From CAYLLN01 sp036496265 (GTDB lineage: Bacteria > Planctomycetota > Planctomycetia > Pirellulales > Pirellulaceae): DNA of 24,485 nucleotides. The position numbers and the translations under genes are program-made. Of this stretch, positions 12,001 through 16,427 are shown piece after piece. The stretch spans positions 1 through 24,485 of the forward strand of contig DASXLL010000266.1 in NCBI GenBank assembly GCA_036496265.1, given 5' to 3'. Every line of letters begins with the position of its first letter. Positions within the stretch are counted from its first letter, which is position 1. The notes under the pieces are model-generated. The model saw nothing but the letters and a program-made list of their open reading frames with translations. It ran no database searches and had not been told where the DNA came from.

Positions 12001-14001
12001 GTTGCCGATGTGCTGAGCCGTCGAAATCTTGTCGTCGGCCGTCGTTGCCGTTCCGACCTCTAACTTGAACGTGCTCGACGGGTTATTCACACCGCCCGCA
12101 ATGGCCGTTGCGAACGTGAGAGTTGCCTTCGGCTGCTGCGTCATGCTCGCCACGACGACGGACGGAAGAATCGCCATCAGCGAGGCGTTCGCCGTCTGCG
12201 CCGCGCCGGTATATGTGATCGTGAACGGCCCGCCATTCTTGCCGCTGACGGTCGCGCTGCCACTCAACCCAGTGATCGAATCGACGGATGCCTGCACAGC
12301 CGCCACCGTGGTGCCGTTGGCTCCGGTCGTAACCGCCAGCGGCGTCGTTCCGGCTGTTCCGGCAAACGCCAGAGTGGTGACGCCCGGAGTGAGTAGAGCG
12401 AGCGTTTGCGAATTCGTCACGAGCGTGACAGTGGCTGAATTTGTCGAAACCAGCGAGCTGATTGAGCCCGCCACGTTGGTGAGCGTGATCGTAAATGGCC
12501 CGCCAGCGCTACCCCCAACCGAGACGTGGCCGCTCAGGCCCGAAATCGTGTTCAGATTGGCGGCGACCGCAGCCGCCGTCGTTCCGGCAGTCCCTAATTT
12601 TACAGTCAGCGGGCTGGCGGCACTCACGCCGTTGAACGACAGATTCGCGACGCCATCCGAGGCAAGGGTGAGAAATTGGGAGCTGGTCGTGACGTTGGCG
12701 GCGGGTGCGTTATTCGCAATCAGCGTCAAATTCTGACCGGCGAGAGTCCCCGTGAACTGAATGTTGTAAGGACCGGCATTGGGACCGGTGACAGCAACTT
12801 TGCCCCCCAAGCCGGAAATGGCATTGAGATTGCTTTGCACCGTGGCCGCCGTCAAATTGGTGGCCGCGACTGCACCGACGGCTGATCCGGCGGTCCCCGT
12901 GCCGGCGGGATTAAAGGTGACCGATACGGCGCGGCCCGTCAGCGCGCCGATGAACGTGATATCGAACTGCTCGACAATTCCCGGAGTGCCTGTTCCCGGG
13001 CCCAATGCAACCGACACATTGCCTGCCAGGCCGGGAACTGCATTCAGCGTGCTCAAAACGCTGTTGACCGTGGCGCCATTGGCGGGAATCGACCCGCTCG
13101 CGAAGCCGTTGACCGCCAACGTAAACGTGCCGGTGCCGTTCGTGCCGGCGTTCGTGATCGAGACTCGCGTCGTTTGATTGACGACGGTGATCGGGGCTCC
13201 CGAGACGCCGTTGTACGACAGTGTTGTCGAGCCGGCCGAGTTGATCGTCAGCGTCGCGTTGTCTGAATAGGTGACTGTCTGTGGAAGCGCGATGCTGTTG
13301 TTCGTCGCATCGATGAGCCGATAAAACGCGGGCGACGTCACATCCGTCGTGTTCATCTGCTGATCGAAATACACGTCGATCGTCTTGTCGCTCTGTTGCA
13401 AGACGCTGCCGACGCGCGTGATCGGCTGCGGCACGACGGCGTCGATCTTCGCGCCCGTGTCGAGCGTGAAATTAACGACGGTGTTCGCTTTCGTCGGATC
13501 GCCGCTATTAAACGGATTGCCGCTCGCGTCCTTGATCGGACTCCACGTCGGGTGCAGCGGCGTCGAAGCGCCGACCAGCGTGACGCTATAAACATCGTCG
13601 GGCAGCGTCGAGGCGAACCGCATCACCACTTCCCGCGGCGTGTCGCCAAGGCCGATATAACCAGGGGTGACGACCTGGTCGTCGGTGTCGCCAAGAATAT
13701 GGTCGGGGCCGCCGCTGGTGACGACGAAACCGTTGGCGAGCGTATTGCCGTCGATCACGTTGCCTTGGGCAAAGCGGAACGTCATGTCGCGCGGGGCGAC
13801 GTGGAGCGTATCGCCGCTGTTGAGAAATACGCCGCTGGTTGGAATGACCGCGACCAGCGATGGACCCGTCGTCATCAGCCGACGATCTTCCAACTCTTCC
13901 AGCAAGAGCCGCTTGCGTGCCGTGCGCAGCTCGTCCAGCGGATGAGCTTTGCGGCGATCTTTTAATTTGGAAAGAATCTTTCCCAGACGCGGGGATGCCA
14001 T
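1..14001 (-). CDS. Giant multidomain secreted/surface protein (partial, C-terminus outside window)
   Basis: Reading the minus strand from the ATG at 13999-14001 gives 4,667 codons with no stop before the left edge, so the true C-terminus is missing. An AGAGG Shine-Dalgarno sits about 8 nt before the ATG. The N-terminus is basic and carries LEELEDRRLM (residues 34-43), resembling the N-terminal motif of planctomycete exported giant proteins. Modules by residue: four beta-sandwich repeats (about 250-630), a PPC-like domain with NDVDLYRFDV (650-800), an E1-FCCH-like module (815-880), a metalloprotease-like domain (945-1210), a second PPC-like domain (1220-1345), beta-helix (1350-2020), a choice-of-anchor-L-like segment with FVFGSDEFPEF (2075-2310), further PPC-like and FCCH-like modules (2350-2900), propeller-like stretches with three LSGGND-type modules (2970-3870), then jelly-roll domains and new helix-like sequence to the edge. 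Role is inferred: extracellular matrix, adhesion or binding. Family names are from motif recognition only. Confidence 0.9.
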   Translation of the reverse strand, partial: MASPRLGKILSKLKDRRKAHPLDELRTARKRLLLEELEDRRLMTTGPSLVAVIPTSGVFLNSGDTLHVAPRDMTFRFAQGNVIDGNTLANGFVVTSGGPDHILGDTDDQVVTPGYIGLGDTPREVVMRFASTLPDDVYSVTLVGASTPLHPTWSPIKDASGNPFNSGDPTKANTVVNFTLDTGAKIDAVVPQPITRVGSVLQQSDKTIDVYFDQQMNTTDVTSPAFYRLIDATNNSIALPQTVTYSDNATLTINSAGSTTLSYNGVSGAPITVVNQTTRVSITNAGTNGTGTFTLAVNGFASGSIPANGATVNSVLSTLNAVPGLAGNVSVALGPGTGTPGIVEQFDITFIGALTGRAVSVTFNPAGTGTAGSAVGAVAATNLTAATVQSNLNAISGLGGKVAVTGPNAGPYNIQFTGTLAGQNLTLIANNAPAANVTTSSQFLTLASDGVANLSFNGVSAASPLTVKLGTAGTTAAAVAANLNTISGLSGHVSVGGSAGGPFTITLTNVAGSISSLVSTNSATVTLVTNSQTLALLTPGVTTLAFAGTAGTTPLAVTTGANGTTVAAVQASVDSITGLSGSATVSGKNGGPFTITYTGAAQTANASLMAILPSVVVASMTQQPKATLTFATAIAGGVNNPSSTFKLEVGTATTADDKISTAQHIGNSMSSSLPAFIGDNPSLSAANEVNDVDLYRFDVQNAVTDLSINVAPSNGLDTFVRIFNADGTPYAAMPTVDGAGNGIADTVSNLSFAPGQYYIGVSSQANTNYDPQVSGSGQGGTATGSYSIKVTFDDTFVSPNEGGLIIDASSLNPGDAIVITSPNHGLSTGDHVHITGVAGNTAANNDWIVTRIDQNQFSLNNSISNGAYLSGGSWSIDNSSFSTASVLGVIGSGGKTIAGATIGPSFDPTKLYNIQLPGAGDAPGDRNIPFEGHITTVPGQDPDPTAGVETITYNFQTIYGFTPQGQQFFNSITEPQKQRVREALELYSRYLGVQFKEVDGSVGRIGSVSDLADMTIATGDPRAIAPTISTGTGNDKTGANGIAGVDAVVTNSDVTGLQTNVKGTITGALDTSIPFAASSKSDSKIVITSPNHGLRTGAFVQVTGVDGMTSANGVWEVIVLDQDHFYLADNLGNSQGNGTFTDQDANAQWTLLNISSGVAVVNALVDWGNSQYGGDYFQTAMQQVGRLLGLGDNGEAAALTIMGGGNTPVATAPNAATAEPVFPGDADIVYGQTVHRPESNDIDLYQFVVSEPGLFRGETVAERLPNSSLLNTVLTLYQLNSDGTKTEIAHNDDYYGNDSYLEVHLDTGTYFVAVTSVGNTDFDPTIADTGFGGRTQGTYNLSLSMKPDNATVSMRDATGVAFDGDAENNPGGVYQFWFQANTATNTIYVDKLGASVQVNGTTLASTTNIAKALTASANTNPGAKKIIRIVGNGGTDGSLSTLSDNNEYQIGYKDVARKNALSDGGEFLVPANVTVMIDGGVDFKMRRSNLNAGTTPQGLVSRSGGAIQVLGTPNVPVVFTSYDDDSVGGDDDGPTSGAQGGDYGGIVYRNDSDHERDYLNAANPLNLAMPVFLNYVNHATMTYGGGKVVVDSVEDVYDPIYMETARPTVSYNTIQKSSNAGMSANPNAFDDDGLPSASGVLVKFDDRRIGPDIHDNTVINNSLNGLFIRVRTLAGNPIDFVDVPTRWNDTDITHIVTSNLEIAGTPGGSVSPGSDRSPTTLTDGRLRIDSGMTVKLGGARIEAQISGQLIAEGTQTTPVIFTSVKDDRYGAGGTFDTNRDGATTAAAPGDWGGLVFEADSRGSIAQARIFYGGGSVPIEGGFDNFNAIEVQQADVRIANSVLQFNATGASTTDRNGRGPNDDATIFVRGAQPVIVNNIIRDNFGPAMSINADAMTSAVLGDYGQATGLLNAVGSRGDNYGPLIRGNRLTANAVNGMVIRGGTLTTETIWDDTDIVHVLFDEIIVPNHQVYSGLRIQSSATASLVVKAQGKDAGITASGTPLDIADRIGGTVQIIGAAGYPVVTTSLFDDTVGAGFQPDGSPDFDTNGDGLATPIGVLPSFTPATGPLQVTPNTDPTQLANAMVLRGLPTGVTITNATFTGGATQAGTFINGDNVPLGISPQGIILSTGDVNLPTTNTSQSFGTDDSQPGDPDLTALANKNNPTGTPISTFDASVLTVTINVDPASHVQSGAFSFVFGSDEFPEFVGSPFNDVFGAFINGGAPTNVAHDSRGNLVNVNSGFFDVDNQTGQLHIEYDGVTSALTATFPLHAGANVLKLAIGDSSDPILDSGVLITDLRFSTSSVGLGGTSRPPTAGDWRGIKLDPNSNDTNASEVIESEAGNIGTNADINKVDLTRTPQTAQFLGSLAPNMKSGDDTRRLGFQVNGSIAFDNPADVDVYSFNADSGTEVWLDIDNTSPSLDSMLELVDADGNVLARSTDAIPNVTDDIHEITGTISGATNPGTSGPIVITSANHGLQSGQQIFVSGVLGNTAANGPFFVKVTDSNHFSLWLNALLSIPSVSNANYLGGGTWTILPVDPGLSGAAISFDKDPSNGRDTYSTNQGPGYVIPGSPIDPNTGIDPGVTNSYPIIIHTTTAHNLQDGDTVQVSGVLGTTNANGVFKVTVIDATHFALNGTTGNGAYTNNGGASIPTWSKLVTTTRDPGMRIVLPNGSSGQPLKNAPFFIRVRSQPASLTSPAESGNTLNPGLTSGAYQLQVRLQQKDEKPGSTIRFADIRYATNAIEVHGLPYHSPLLGETSEASDTTNNTFAGAQNIGNLLQVDKNTITVGGQLSSATDVDWYQFDLDFDLLQYVNGYTDGWKTWSTMFDIDYADGLSRPDTTLSVFDDTGKLILIGRDSNVQDDQGTTTANLPSGSFGKHDAFIGPAQLPAVVPGQKKTYFVAVSSDRMIPSVLDQTFATTPTDTNVRLEPVESVARVVDDPLDTYVRSITSSSGTAEFPSNQYMDPGISGPVDQPASTLIDSTNTQALQANVRPFSLGDVQMFVTNGVQLFNIDPTASLAFAGASTDFQTTTVTPGNAEVATDFGTTGLVNALFSAVSPGSAGNRISVRFNTPQDLNFNGGSAPGDPPLPPDVSTSTFNGQTFVDVTLNTDAADITAGVAPPGATASTVNDLLGAIAANPNVSSLITLNVTSGDPNTDITTSGALANTSLQLSGGNDTPGVLKITFKAAGIGSIGNNIFLTFTRASNAGQGPIITVNGFHISITLDTDQHGIGVGTTASDLLTAINSSSARNLITATIVQGSGQIDIANPDGNSSLVQPPLQLSGGNDGQGAVEGTYGSTRLTTSTNTNVDDLSFRSDGLLYGYEGINAVNNGTAGQLILVDPGVGDATTAGTDSIPDETVPPTTPATVQSVQQITSSGGDAFAWGGTDLNGGVTTTNTSLYYAVPDFNAGASRLYQANPTTGSAAFVQGQPWGTNVTTIVPPGGTTGTLAAALITNATAAIGSTDFATAGGFNPNPPVSISFRSVLLGAQANGGRIHFTASHNGFDPILHTAFAPTVTVNSTLPADISVNLNLDSSNATNTTTFSNSTNQTIDIEFDADLLGRPGSQGNNIVVNFSRANRNGQGPLVQFGGTNNNTVAVVLDTSFNPGTGTTGTTAQQLIDAINQNPTNMANHILVVSTADPDPTKRVDNTIVTRIPLTGGADASTAQDVVTAINKFAGNVVLAAIQSGSGGTIVALEDPNTPGQGKIYNDAVLTGASDTPGFTTGLAFANDERTLYGVTDQGQFLRQINLGTSAPAQVVPVAIPDPFNPGSTLSGSNLRFSALSLGPQDIENGRYANTFFAMTDDGILTCLDVNGNPQKIFDTDGDGVADSTDILTGAFLQGGATGIAFSPFDFNLWHPTFSRQGDTGHDAGGQDGLATTRDATLTDPASGRQQDSTNMSYYFGFEPFQTAPGPTSNSYQTYTAGGSPFLGTGNDNLLPNSGQLGLLSATKQHELSLNPDLSTNSYNLPGAAYGSLITGNFSLASMSATDKPTFYFDYFLDTEDVNADAVTGSGNMRDSARVYIGPFTRFDNSGGPYVTGNVLDPTTTATATQFNGTSTVALSGIDGFYKGKALQFTSGALSGQTHIITDYIGATRTFVFAAGDSFTAPPASTDSFRIAYGYQTWDLLATNNSVLDSPNSSPTREGELGTFVSASTTALPSNPRQQVQLMQDNTGQWRQDRVDLSKYAGMTNLQLRFDFSTAGQMPDAKGQLPPWPQDSLTGANANQRGVYPPTNVAAIPGQDYLYEDGFGNLKSATARQNNAHEGFYVDNIIIGPAERGEMVIGAPANSTGFTDLATPGSITQPRNYDPFNTLPTQVLSGPYQLEIRRGAEYSLSDNGPLNDPNNSHNSQTPIISIDTNDRLIPDQRLGAPLPVEGFETGNFTGNGLKWSATDDAPWIITNSAATGSFAAASGKITNGQSSGLSIDLTTGAGDLTFFRSVDSEQGFDELRLFIDGRLAVYTQLDDVVLPTPQLAQWSGSLNFQKITVPVSAGHHNFRWTYDKDESDPVNLAVQDRAVIDEIHFPTPQVGFENVYTDPSLNDSSNPNAQNPPIGPTIAPPNSFAQIHFIDTLFPGFTQGGDTNLDRQQGHIQIEMNKIYAAQQVGILIDAGPRQAGTNNPGDGSVLNLPTLNTARLVPGVTVANNIVSNAGAAGIQYSGDPNTAVNGVA
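3030..3385 (-). repeat. LSGGND-type module, copy 3
   Basis: Includes GSQGNNIVVNFSRANRNGQGP, VAVVLDTSFNPG, TAQQLIDAINQNP and a final IPLTGGAD. The RAN-GQGP stretch is shared with copy 2, although about 800 bp of propeller-like sequence lies between them, suggesting duplication followed by insertion or shuffling. Confidence 0.6.
4180..4475 (-). repeat. LSGGND-type module, copy 2
   Basis: Includes GSIGNNIFLTFTRANAGQGP, ISITLDTDQHGIG, TASDLLTAINSSS and a final LQLSGGND. It directly follows copy 1, so the two form a tandem pair. Confidence 0.6.
4555..4835 (-). repeat. LSGGND-type module, copy 1
   Basis: About 90 residues beginning SPGSAGNRISVRF and including VDVTLNTDAADI, ASTVNDLLGAIAANPN and a final LQLSGGND. 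It shares the scheme GNxIxxxF ... xLDTD ... TxxxLLxAIN ... LxLSGGxD with copies 2 and 3. The ending recalls the TGGTDG segments of phage tail-sheath-like proteins, but I do not claim homology. Confidence 0.55.
6055..6260 (-). repeat. E1-FCCH-like module, copy D
   Basis: The translation contains HTTTAHNLQDGDTVQVSGVL, then TNANGVFKVTVIDATHFALN and TGNGAYTNNGG. This is the copy closest to the form common in phage and bacterial surface proteins. It lies about 150 bp after copy C in the reading direction. Confidence 0.6.
6405..6615 (-). repeat. E1-FCCH-like module, copy C
   Basis: The translation contains PIVITSANHGLQSGQQIFVS, then TAANGPFFVKVTDSNHFSL and NANYLGGGTW. It has the same module pattern as copies A and B and follows the third PPC-like domain. 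Confidence 0.6.
7060..7780 (-). other. Choice-of-anchor-L-like domain inside the giant protein
   Basis: The translation has QLANAMV near the start, GISPQGIILSTGDV, then FVFGSDEFPEFVG, FNDVFGAFINGG and VLKLAIGDSSDPILDSG. This series (GIxLSxG, FxFGSxEyPEFVG, FNDVFGfFxnG, iaDxsDxxxDSgVli) is the signature of the choice-of-anchor L family, normally found at the N-terminus of secreted proteins near an anchor. Here it is buried around residues 2075-2310. Confidence 0.7.
7900..9900 (-). other. Right-handed beta-helix-like region of the giant protein
   Basis: The translation shows repeated rungs typical of parallel beta-helices, for example VSYNTIQKSSNAGMSANPNA, IHDNTVINNSLNGLFIRV, IVNNIIRDNFGPAMSINADA and IRGNRLTANAVNGMVIRGG. 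Between them, phrases of the kind IQVLGTPNVPVVFTS, IAEGTQTTPVIFTS and VQIIGAAGYPVVTTS occur, each followed by an Asp-rich calcium-site-like stretch. Such helices in secreted proteins bind or cleave polysaccharides; no catalytic residues can be assigned. Confidence 0.6.
10370..11163 (-). other. Matrixin-like metalloprotease domain with destroyed zinc site
   Basis: This segment (about residues 947-1211 of the giant protein) begins with TYNFQTIYGF and continues with a helix of the kind ITEPQKQRVREALELYSRYL, as in the matrixin/serralysin-like domains of planctomycete surface proteins. The later stretch VDWGNSQYGGDYFQTAM is the usual lead-in to a HExxHxxGxxH zinc helix. Here the helix reads QQVGRLLGLGD (residues 1182-1192, 10426-10458): the three His positions are Q, R and D, and the catalytic Glu is Q. 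The Gly positions and a following TIMGG, the position of the Met-turn, remain. I infer a folded but proteolytically dead domain kept for structure or binding. The family assignment is from memory of similar proteins. Confidence 0.65.
10575..10755 (-). repeat. E1-FCCH-like module, copy B (inside the protease-like domain)
   Basis: The translation contains KIVITSPNHGLRTGAFVQVT, then SANGVWEVIVLDQDHFYL. It is the closest relative of copy A by eye (shared VITSPNHGL). It lies between the N-terminal half of the metalloprotease-like domain, ending near ADMTIATGD, and the half carrying the dead zinc helix, so it looks like an insertion into that fold. Confidence 0.6.
11370..11571 (-). repeat. E1-FCCH-like module, copy A
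   Basis: The translation contains IVITSPNHGLSTGDHVHITG, then a TAAN segment, IDQNQFSLNN and SNGAYLSGGSW. The pattern (HGL, GD-V, sGV-G-T-AN, D-x-x-x-F-x-L, NG-Y) matches small modules annotated as ubiquitin-activating-E1 FCCH-like in bacterial and phage surface proteins. It sits directly before the metalloprotease-like domain. Confidence 0.6.
12110..13260 (-). repeat. Four tandem 75-90 residue beta-sandwich repeats in the giant protein
   Basis: Four successive units share the pattern L-x-x-I-x-G-L-x-G-x-V-x-V followed by GGPF-x-I-x-F-x-G. The recognisable cores read LNAVPGLAG (near 13030), LNAISGLGG (near 12810), LNTISGLSG (near 12545) and VDSITGLSG (near 12280), spaced roughly 225-270 bp. 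They are preceded by T-rich strands such as TTLSYNGVSG and ANLSFNGVSA. The pattern fits repeated Ig-like or other beta-sandwich stalk domains. DNA identity between copies is modest, so these are old protein-level repeats. Confidence 0.7.
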
Positions 14002-14037
14002 GAACGAGACCTCTTACTACGTAGCCCTGTGCCGGGA

Positions 14038-14061
14038 GTGCGGCAGTTCCGGTTGCCGCAC
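14038..14061 (-). promoter_or_regulatory. Perfect 8-bp hairpin in the leader of the giant gene
   Basis: GTGCGGCA (14038-14045) and TGCCGCAC (14054-14061) are exact inverted repeats around an 8-nt loop. In the minus-strand transcript this hairpin would end about 36 nt before the start codon, clear of the AGAGG ribosome site. It could modulate stability or translation, or be an operator; there is no T tract, so it is not an intrinsic terminator. Confidence 0.45.
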
Positions 14062-14208
14062 CGAGCTGAATGCCAACTTGCCTACTGGGTTTTCTATCGC
14101 GATACACCGCGTGCCTCGTGGATGCCTAAGTTTGGGGCGGCCAACAAGATGCGGAGTGCGCGGACTATGTCGATTAGGGAAACAATGACCCCATGCAAGC
14201 AATCTCGG

Positions 14209-14236
14209 ATTATAATTGCACCTAATCCCCGTGCAA
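14209..14236 (-). promoter_or_regulatory. Candidate sigma70-type promoter of the giant gene
   Basis: Read on the minus strand, TTGCAC (14231-14236) is followed after 16 bp by a perfect TATAAT (14209-14214). The start of transcription would fall near 14202, giving a leader of about 200 nt before the ATG at 14001. No coding region intervenes. TATAAT also reads on the plus strand at 14211-14216, but without a matching upstream box that I can see. Confidence 0.55.
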
Positions 14237-14505
14237 CGAAATTGCCTGTTGGGCAGCCGGGCGCGGCTCTCCGGGCGGTTCGGCTAGTACCGGTTTGACG
14301 ACGACTGCTGGCGTTAAGTTCCAGCGGGGAACGGGCTTTTAGCACCGAGGCCGGGCGGCTCGCTGGCGACCGCCTGGGCGGTCCGCCAGACAGCAAGTCT
14401 AGGCACGCAAAGCTTTTATAGAGTCGATCAGCGGCCGCGGTGATCAGTCAGCGGCAAAAACATGGGCAGGCAGTGCGCCCGACAACTCAGCACATTACAG
14501 TCAAA

Positions 14506-14832
14506 TTACATAGTCAACTCGGATCGCAGAACACGGCGGGTCCGCCTGTGACGGTACTTAACGCCGATCGAGCAGTCGGCAATGGTGAATGTCCAGCGGA
14601 CTGCGGCTTCCTGAGCCTGCCGGTTGAATTCGTCATTCTGCCGTCGCATTTCGGCCATCCAATCCGCGGCCTCATTCGCCCGCACAGCGGGCACAATCAC
14701 CGACAGCGCAAACAGGCCAAGAAGGGCTCCGAAGATCTGCCGCTGGTTGTCTTCATGGTCGTCCCACCCGTTTCTCGCATTTTTCACGGCGCGGGTGGCA
14801 TCGGTCTGGTTGCGACGCGTTAAGCTCAACAC
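14506..14832 (-). CDS. Possible small membrane-anchored hypothetical protein
   Basis: A 108-residue frame from a GTG at 14830-14832. Its middle has a hydrophobic stretch, FGALLGLFALSVIVPAV, followed by a hydrophilic helix-prone segment, ADWMAEMRRQNDEFNRQAQ, with a pattern (hydrophobic anchor, then charged coil) that looks more protein-like than the opposite strand. Against it: no ATG, no clear ribosome site, and a basic C-terminus with no recognisable domain. The true start could be anywhere before the hydrophobic segment. I do not recognise the family. It may equally be a chance frame. Confidence 0.3.
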   Translation of the reverse strand: MLSLTRRNQTDATRAVKNARNGWDDHEDNQRQIFGALLGLFALSVIVPAVRANEAADWMAEMRRQNDEFNRQAQEAAVRWTFTIADCSIGVKYRHRRTRRVLRSELTM

Positions 14833-14877
14833 CGGTAGTCGTGGCCTAGACTTGCTTGCCTTTATTTAAGGCCCAAT

Positions 14878-15021
14878 ATGCGCTTCACAGCCCGAGAAAC
14901 ACTGCTCGCTATGGCCATTATAGCCATCTTTGTTGGCGCGTTTCTTAATTGCCAGCTCGTGGCTAAGGCGCTGCGTGCGACTGAAGCATTGACGACAGTG
15001 GCGTCAGGCGATCTGAAGTAA
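14878..15021 (+). CDS. Small single-pass membrane peptide, 47 residues
   Basis: ATG at 14878 follows an AAGG ribosome site with a 6-nt gap and runs to TAA at 15019-15021. The product starts MRFTARETLLAMAIIAIFVG and carries one hydrophobic segment (about residues 9-30, LLAMAIIAIFVGAFLNCQLVAKA) with a positively charged N-terminus, then a short soluble tail. Planctomycetes encode many small proteins of the type MRF(S/T)-x-(R/K)-x-L-L-x-x-(hydrophobic), and this fits that style. It lies alone, upstream of the porin gene and in the same direction. Function unknown; the single Cys in the segment could be incidental. A chance frame cannot be excluded because of its length. Confidence 0.45.
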   Translation: MRFTARETLLAMAIIAIFVGAFLNCQLVAKALRATEALTTVASGDLK

Positions 15022-15333
15022 GCCGTCCGTTCCTTCGATGCTTCCGGCGAGGCCGTTTAATGGCCCAGGCCGGCAAGGTTTAACGCGGCGCTGATCGCAC
15101 AATCGGAACGGCAGAAATAACTAAGCGCAGAAGTGTGCGTCATGCAGGTTATTCGCGGGAAATCGCTTCTTGCGGTTTTCGCGACGGAAATGCCCGTGAT
15201 TAAAAGTCGCGACGGCGTGACGCCGCCGGGCCGATGGTAGCAAAGCCAAGGAAAGGTTGCAGTGCTATAGATGCGTCGGCGCGGCGGCGCAAAAGCGCGG
15301 CTTTCTAACCGGTGGTTCACGGAGGAACGTGTC
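15022..15333. other. Intergenic region before the porin gene
   Basis: About 310 bp with no convincing gene. A small CGGCG-TGA-CGCCG hairpin lies at 15213-15225. I could not identify a convincing -35/-10 pair; an alternative sigma factor promoter for the porin is possible. Confidence 0.4.
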
Positions 15334-16401
15334 ATGCGTCGGGTCAACTGGCCAAATTCTCTTATTGCGCTAGCGCTAGTACTCGCTTTCGCAGGATCTG
15401 CCTGGGCAGATGACTCGTACTTCGCAGGGGCAGCGGATCCGCAAATTGCCACAGCAGTTGCCCCGCTGTCTCAGGAAGTTATTCCTGACCCGACGACGGC
15501 TGCCGGTGAGAATGCTATCTATGGCCCACAGACCACGGACGAAAGTCTCTCCGGCGGCTGCACCGCCTGTTGCTGTCCGCTCTGGACCGTGAGGGCGGGC
15601 GCAATTTTTCTGCGCCGCGACAGTCAAGATAATGTTGTGTTGACGAACGGCGCCACCCCGATCACGGTTGGCGGCCTTTCTTTTAACAACTATCAGGCGG
15701 GTCCGATGGTCACGCTCTTTCGCCACGGCGTACTCAAATCACCATACGACTTTGAGTTCACCTATTTTGGTATTCCCAGCTTCAGTAACACCGCTGCCTC
15801 AGCCGGAGCGACCACTTTCTTCACCACGCCAACCATCAACTTTGCGCCGCGCACTGTCACGGCAACGTATTCCTCCAATTTCCATAGCACGGAGCTGAAT
15901 CTCCGTCGCAGTTGGAGCGACCGACTGACCGTCCTGGGCGGCTTCCGCTGGATCGAGATGCGCGACGATCTGGCCGCTAACCTTAGCGGCGCCAGCGATA
16001 CTATCAACGTCAACAACCACCTTTACGGCTATCAGATGGGCGCGGACGTCGTCATTTTCCGGCGCGGGGCGTTCACCATCGACGGCTTCGGAAAAGGGGG
16101 AATTTACGCCAACGTTGCCGATCAAACCACCACGATTGCAGGTGTCGGCGGAGCTGTTCCGAGCTCTGGGGCCGGCAGCACGCGAACCGCATTCGTCGGC
16201 GAACTATCGCTCAATGGCATGTACACGATCAATGACCGCTGGAGCATCCGCAGCGGTTACCAGGCTCTCTGGCTCGATGGCGTCGCTCTGGCGCCCGACC
16301 AAATCGCCTCGTCCAACGTTGTTACGGGAGTTTCCACGCTCGACATGCACGGCCACCCCATCTACCACGGCATGACCCTCACGGCCCAGATGATCTGGTA
16401 G
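15334..16401 (+). CDS. BBP7-like outer-membrane beta-barrel protein
   Basis: 355 residues. The start at 15334 is preferred over an upstream ATG at 15271 because GGAGG lies 8 nt before it and it opens directly into a signal peptide, MRRVNWPNSLIALALVLAFA ending AWA (cleavage near residue 25). After a Pro/Ala-rich linker comes a cluster of four Cys (76, 79, 80, 81) and then WTVRAGAIFLRR, the typical opening of planctomycete BBP7 (beta-barrel porin 7) proteins. Later strands alternate polar and hydrophobic residues, as in AGPMVTLFRHGV, STELNLRRSW, LTVLGGFRWIEMRDDL and WSIRSGYQALWLDGVAL. The chain ends MTLTAQMIW, an aromatic C-terminal strand suited to BAM-mediated insertion. Expected in the outer membrane as a pore or structural barrel. 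Substrate unknown. It converges on prs with only 26 bp between the stop codons. Confidence 0.8.
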   Translation: MRRVNWPNSLIALALVLAFAGSAWADDSYFAGAADPQIATAVAPLSQEVIPDPTTAAGENAIYGPQTTDESLSGGCTACCCPLWTVRAGAIFLRRDSQDNVVLTNGATPITVGGLSFNNYQAGPMVTLFRHGVLKSPYDFEFTYFGIPSFSNTAASAGATTFFTTPTINFAPRTVTATYSSNFHSTELNLRRSWSDRLTVLGGFRWIEMRDDLAANLSGASDTINVNNHLYGYQMGADVVIFRRGAFTIDGFGKGGIYANVADQTTTIAGVGGAVPSSGAGSTRTAFVGELSLNGMYTINDRWSIRSGYQALWLDGVALAPDQIASSNVVTGVSTLDMHGHPIYHGMTLTAQMIW

Positions 16402-16427
16402 GCAGTTGGCCTGGGGCTAAGTAGGAC

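Larger units (their letters stand above)
14002..14505. other. Non-coding stretch upstream of the giant gene
   Basis: About 500 bp with no convincing gene on either strand. It holds the candidate promoter and leader hairpin of the giant gene. It also holds a second strong hairpin at 14363-14389 (12-bp stem with one bulge, arms CTGGCGACCGCC and GGCGGTCCGCCAG) that has no flanking T run. A TGATCA-type palindrome pair lies near 14425-14447. Confidence 0.5.

Noticed and set aside
12110..13260. Repeats considered as a CRISPR-like or DNA-level tandem array
   Set aside because: The periodicity exists only in the protein pattern; DNA copies are diverged and spacing is uneven.
40..13965. Many plus-strand frames (for example 4364-5131, 5761-6759, 6922-7884, 9865-10983) across the giant gene
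   Set aside because: They are antisense shadows. Their products lack signal peptides, domains or ribosome sites, while the minus-strand frame is continuous and made of recognisable modules.
14363..14389. Strong hairpin considered as an intrinsic terminator
   Set aside because: Neither side has a T tract, and there is no confident gene ending next to it.
15271..15333. Upstream ATG as the start of the porin gene
   Set aside because: It adds 21 basic residues before the signal peptide and has no ribosome site, whereas the ATG at 15334 has GGAGG at the right distance.
15057..15452. 131-residue minus-strand frame upstream of and over the porin start
   Set aside because: No ribosome site or domain, and it overlaps the signal-peptide region of a convincing gene on the other strand.
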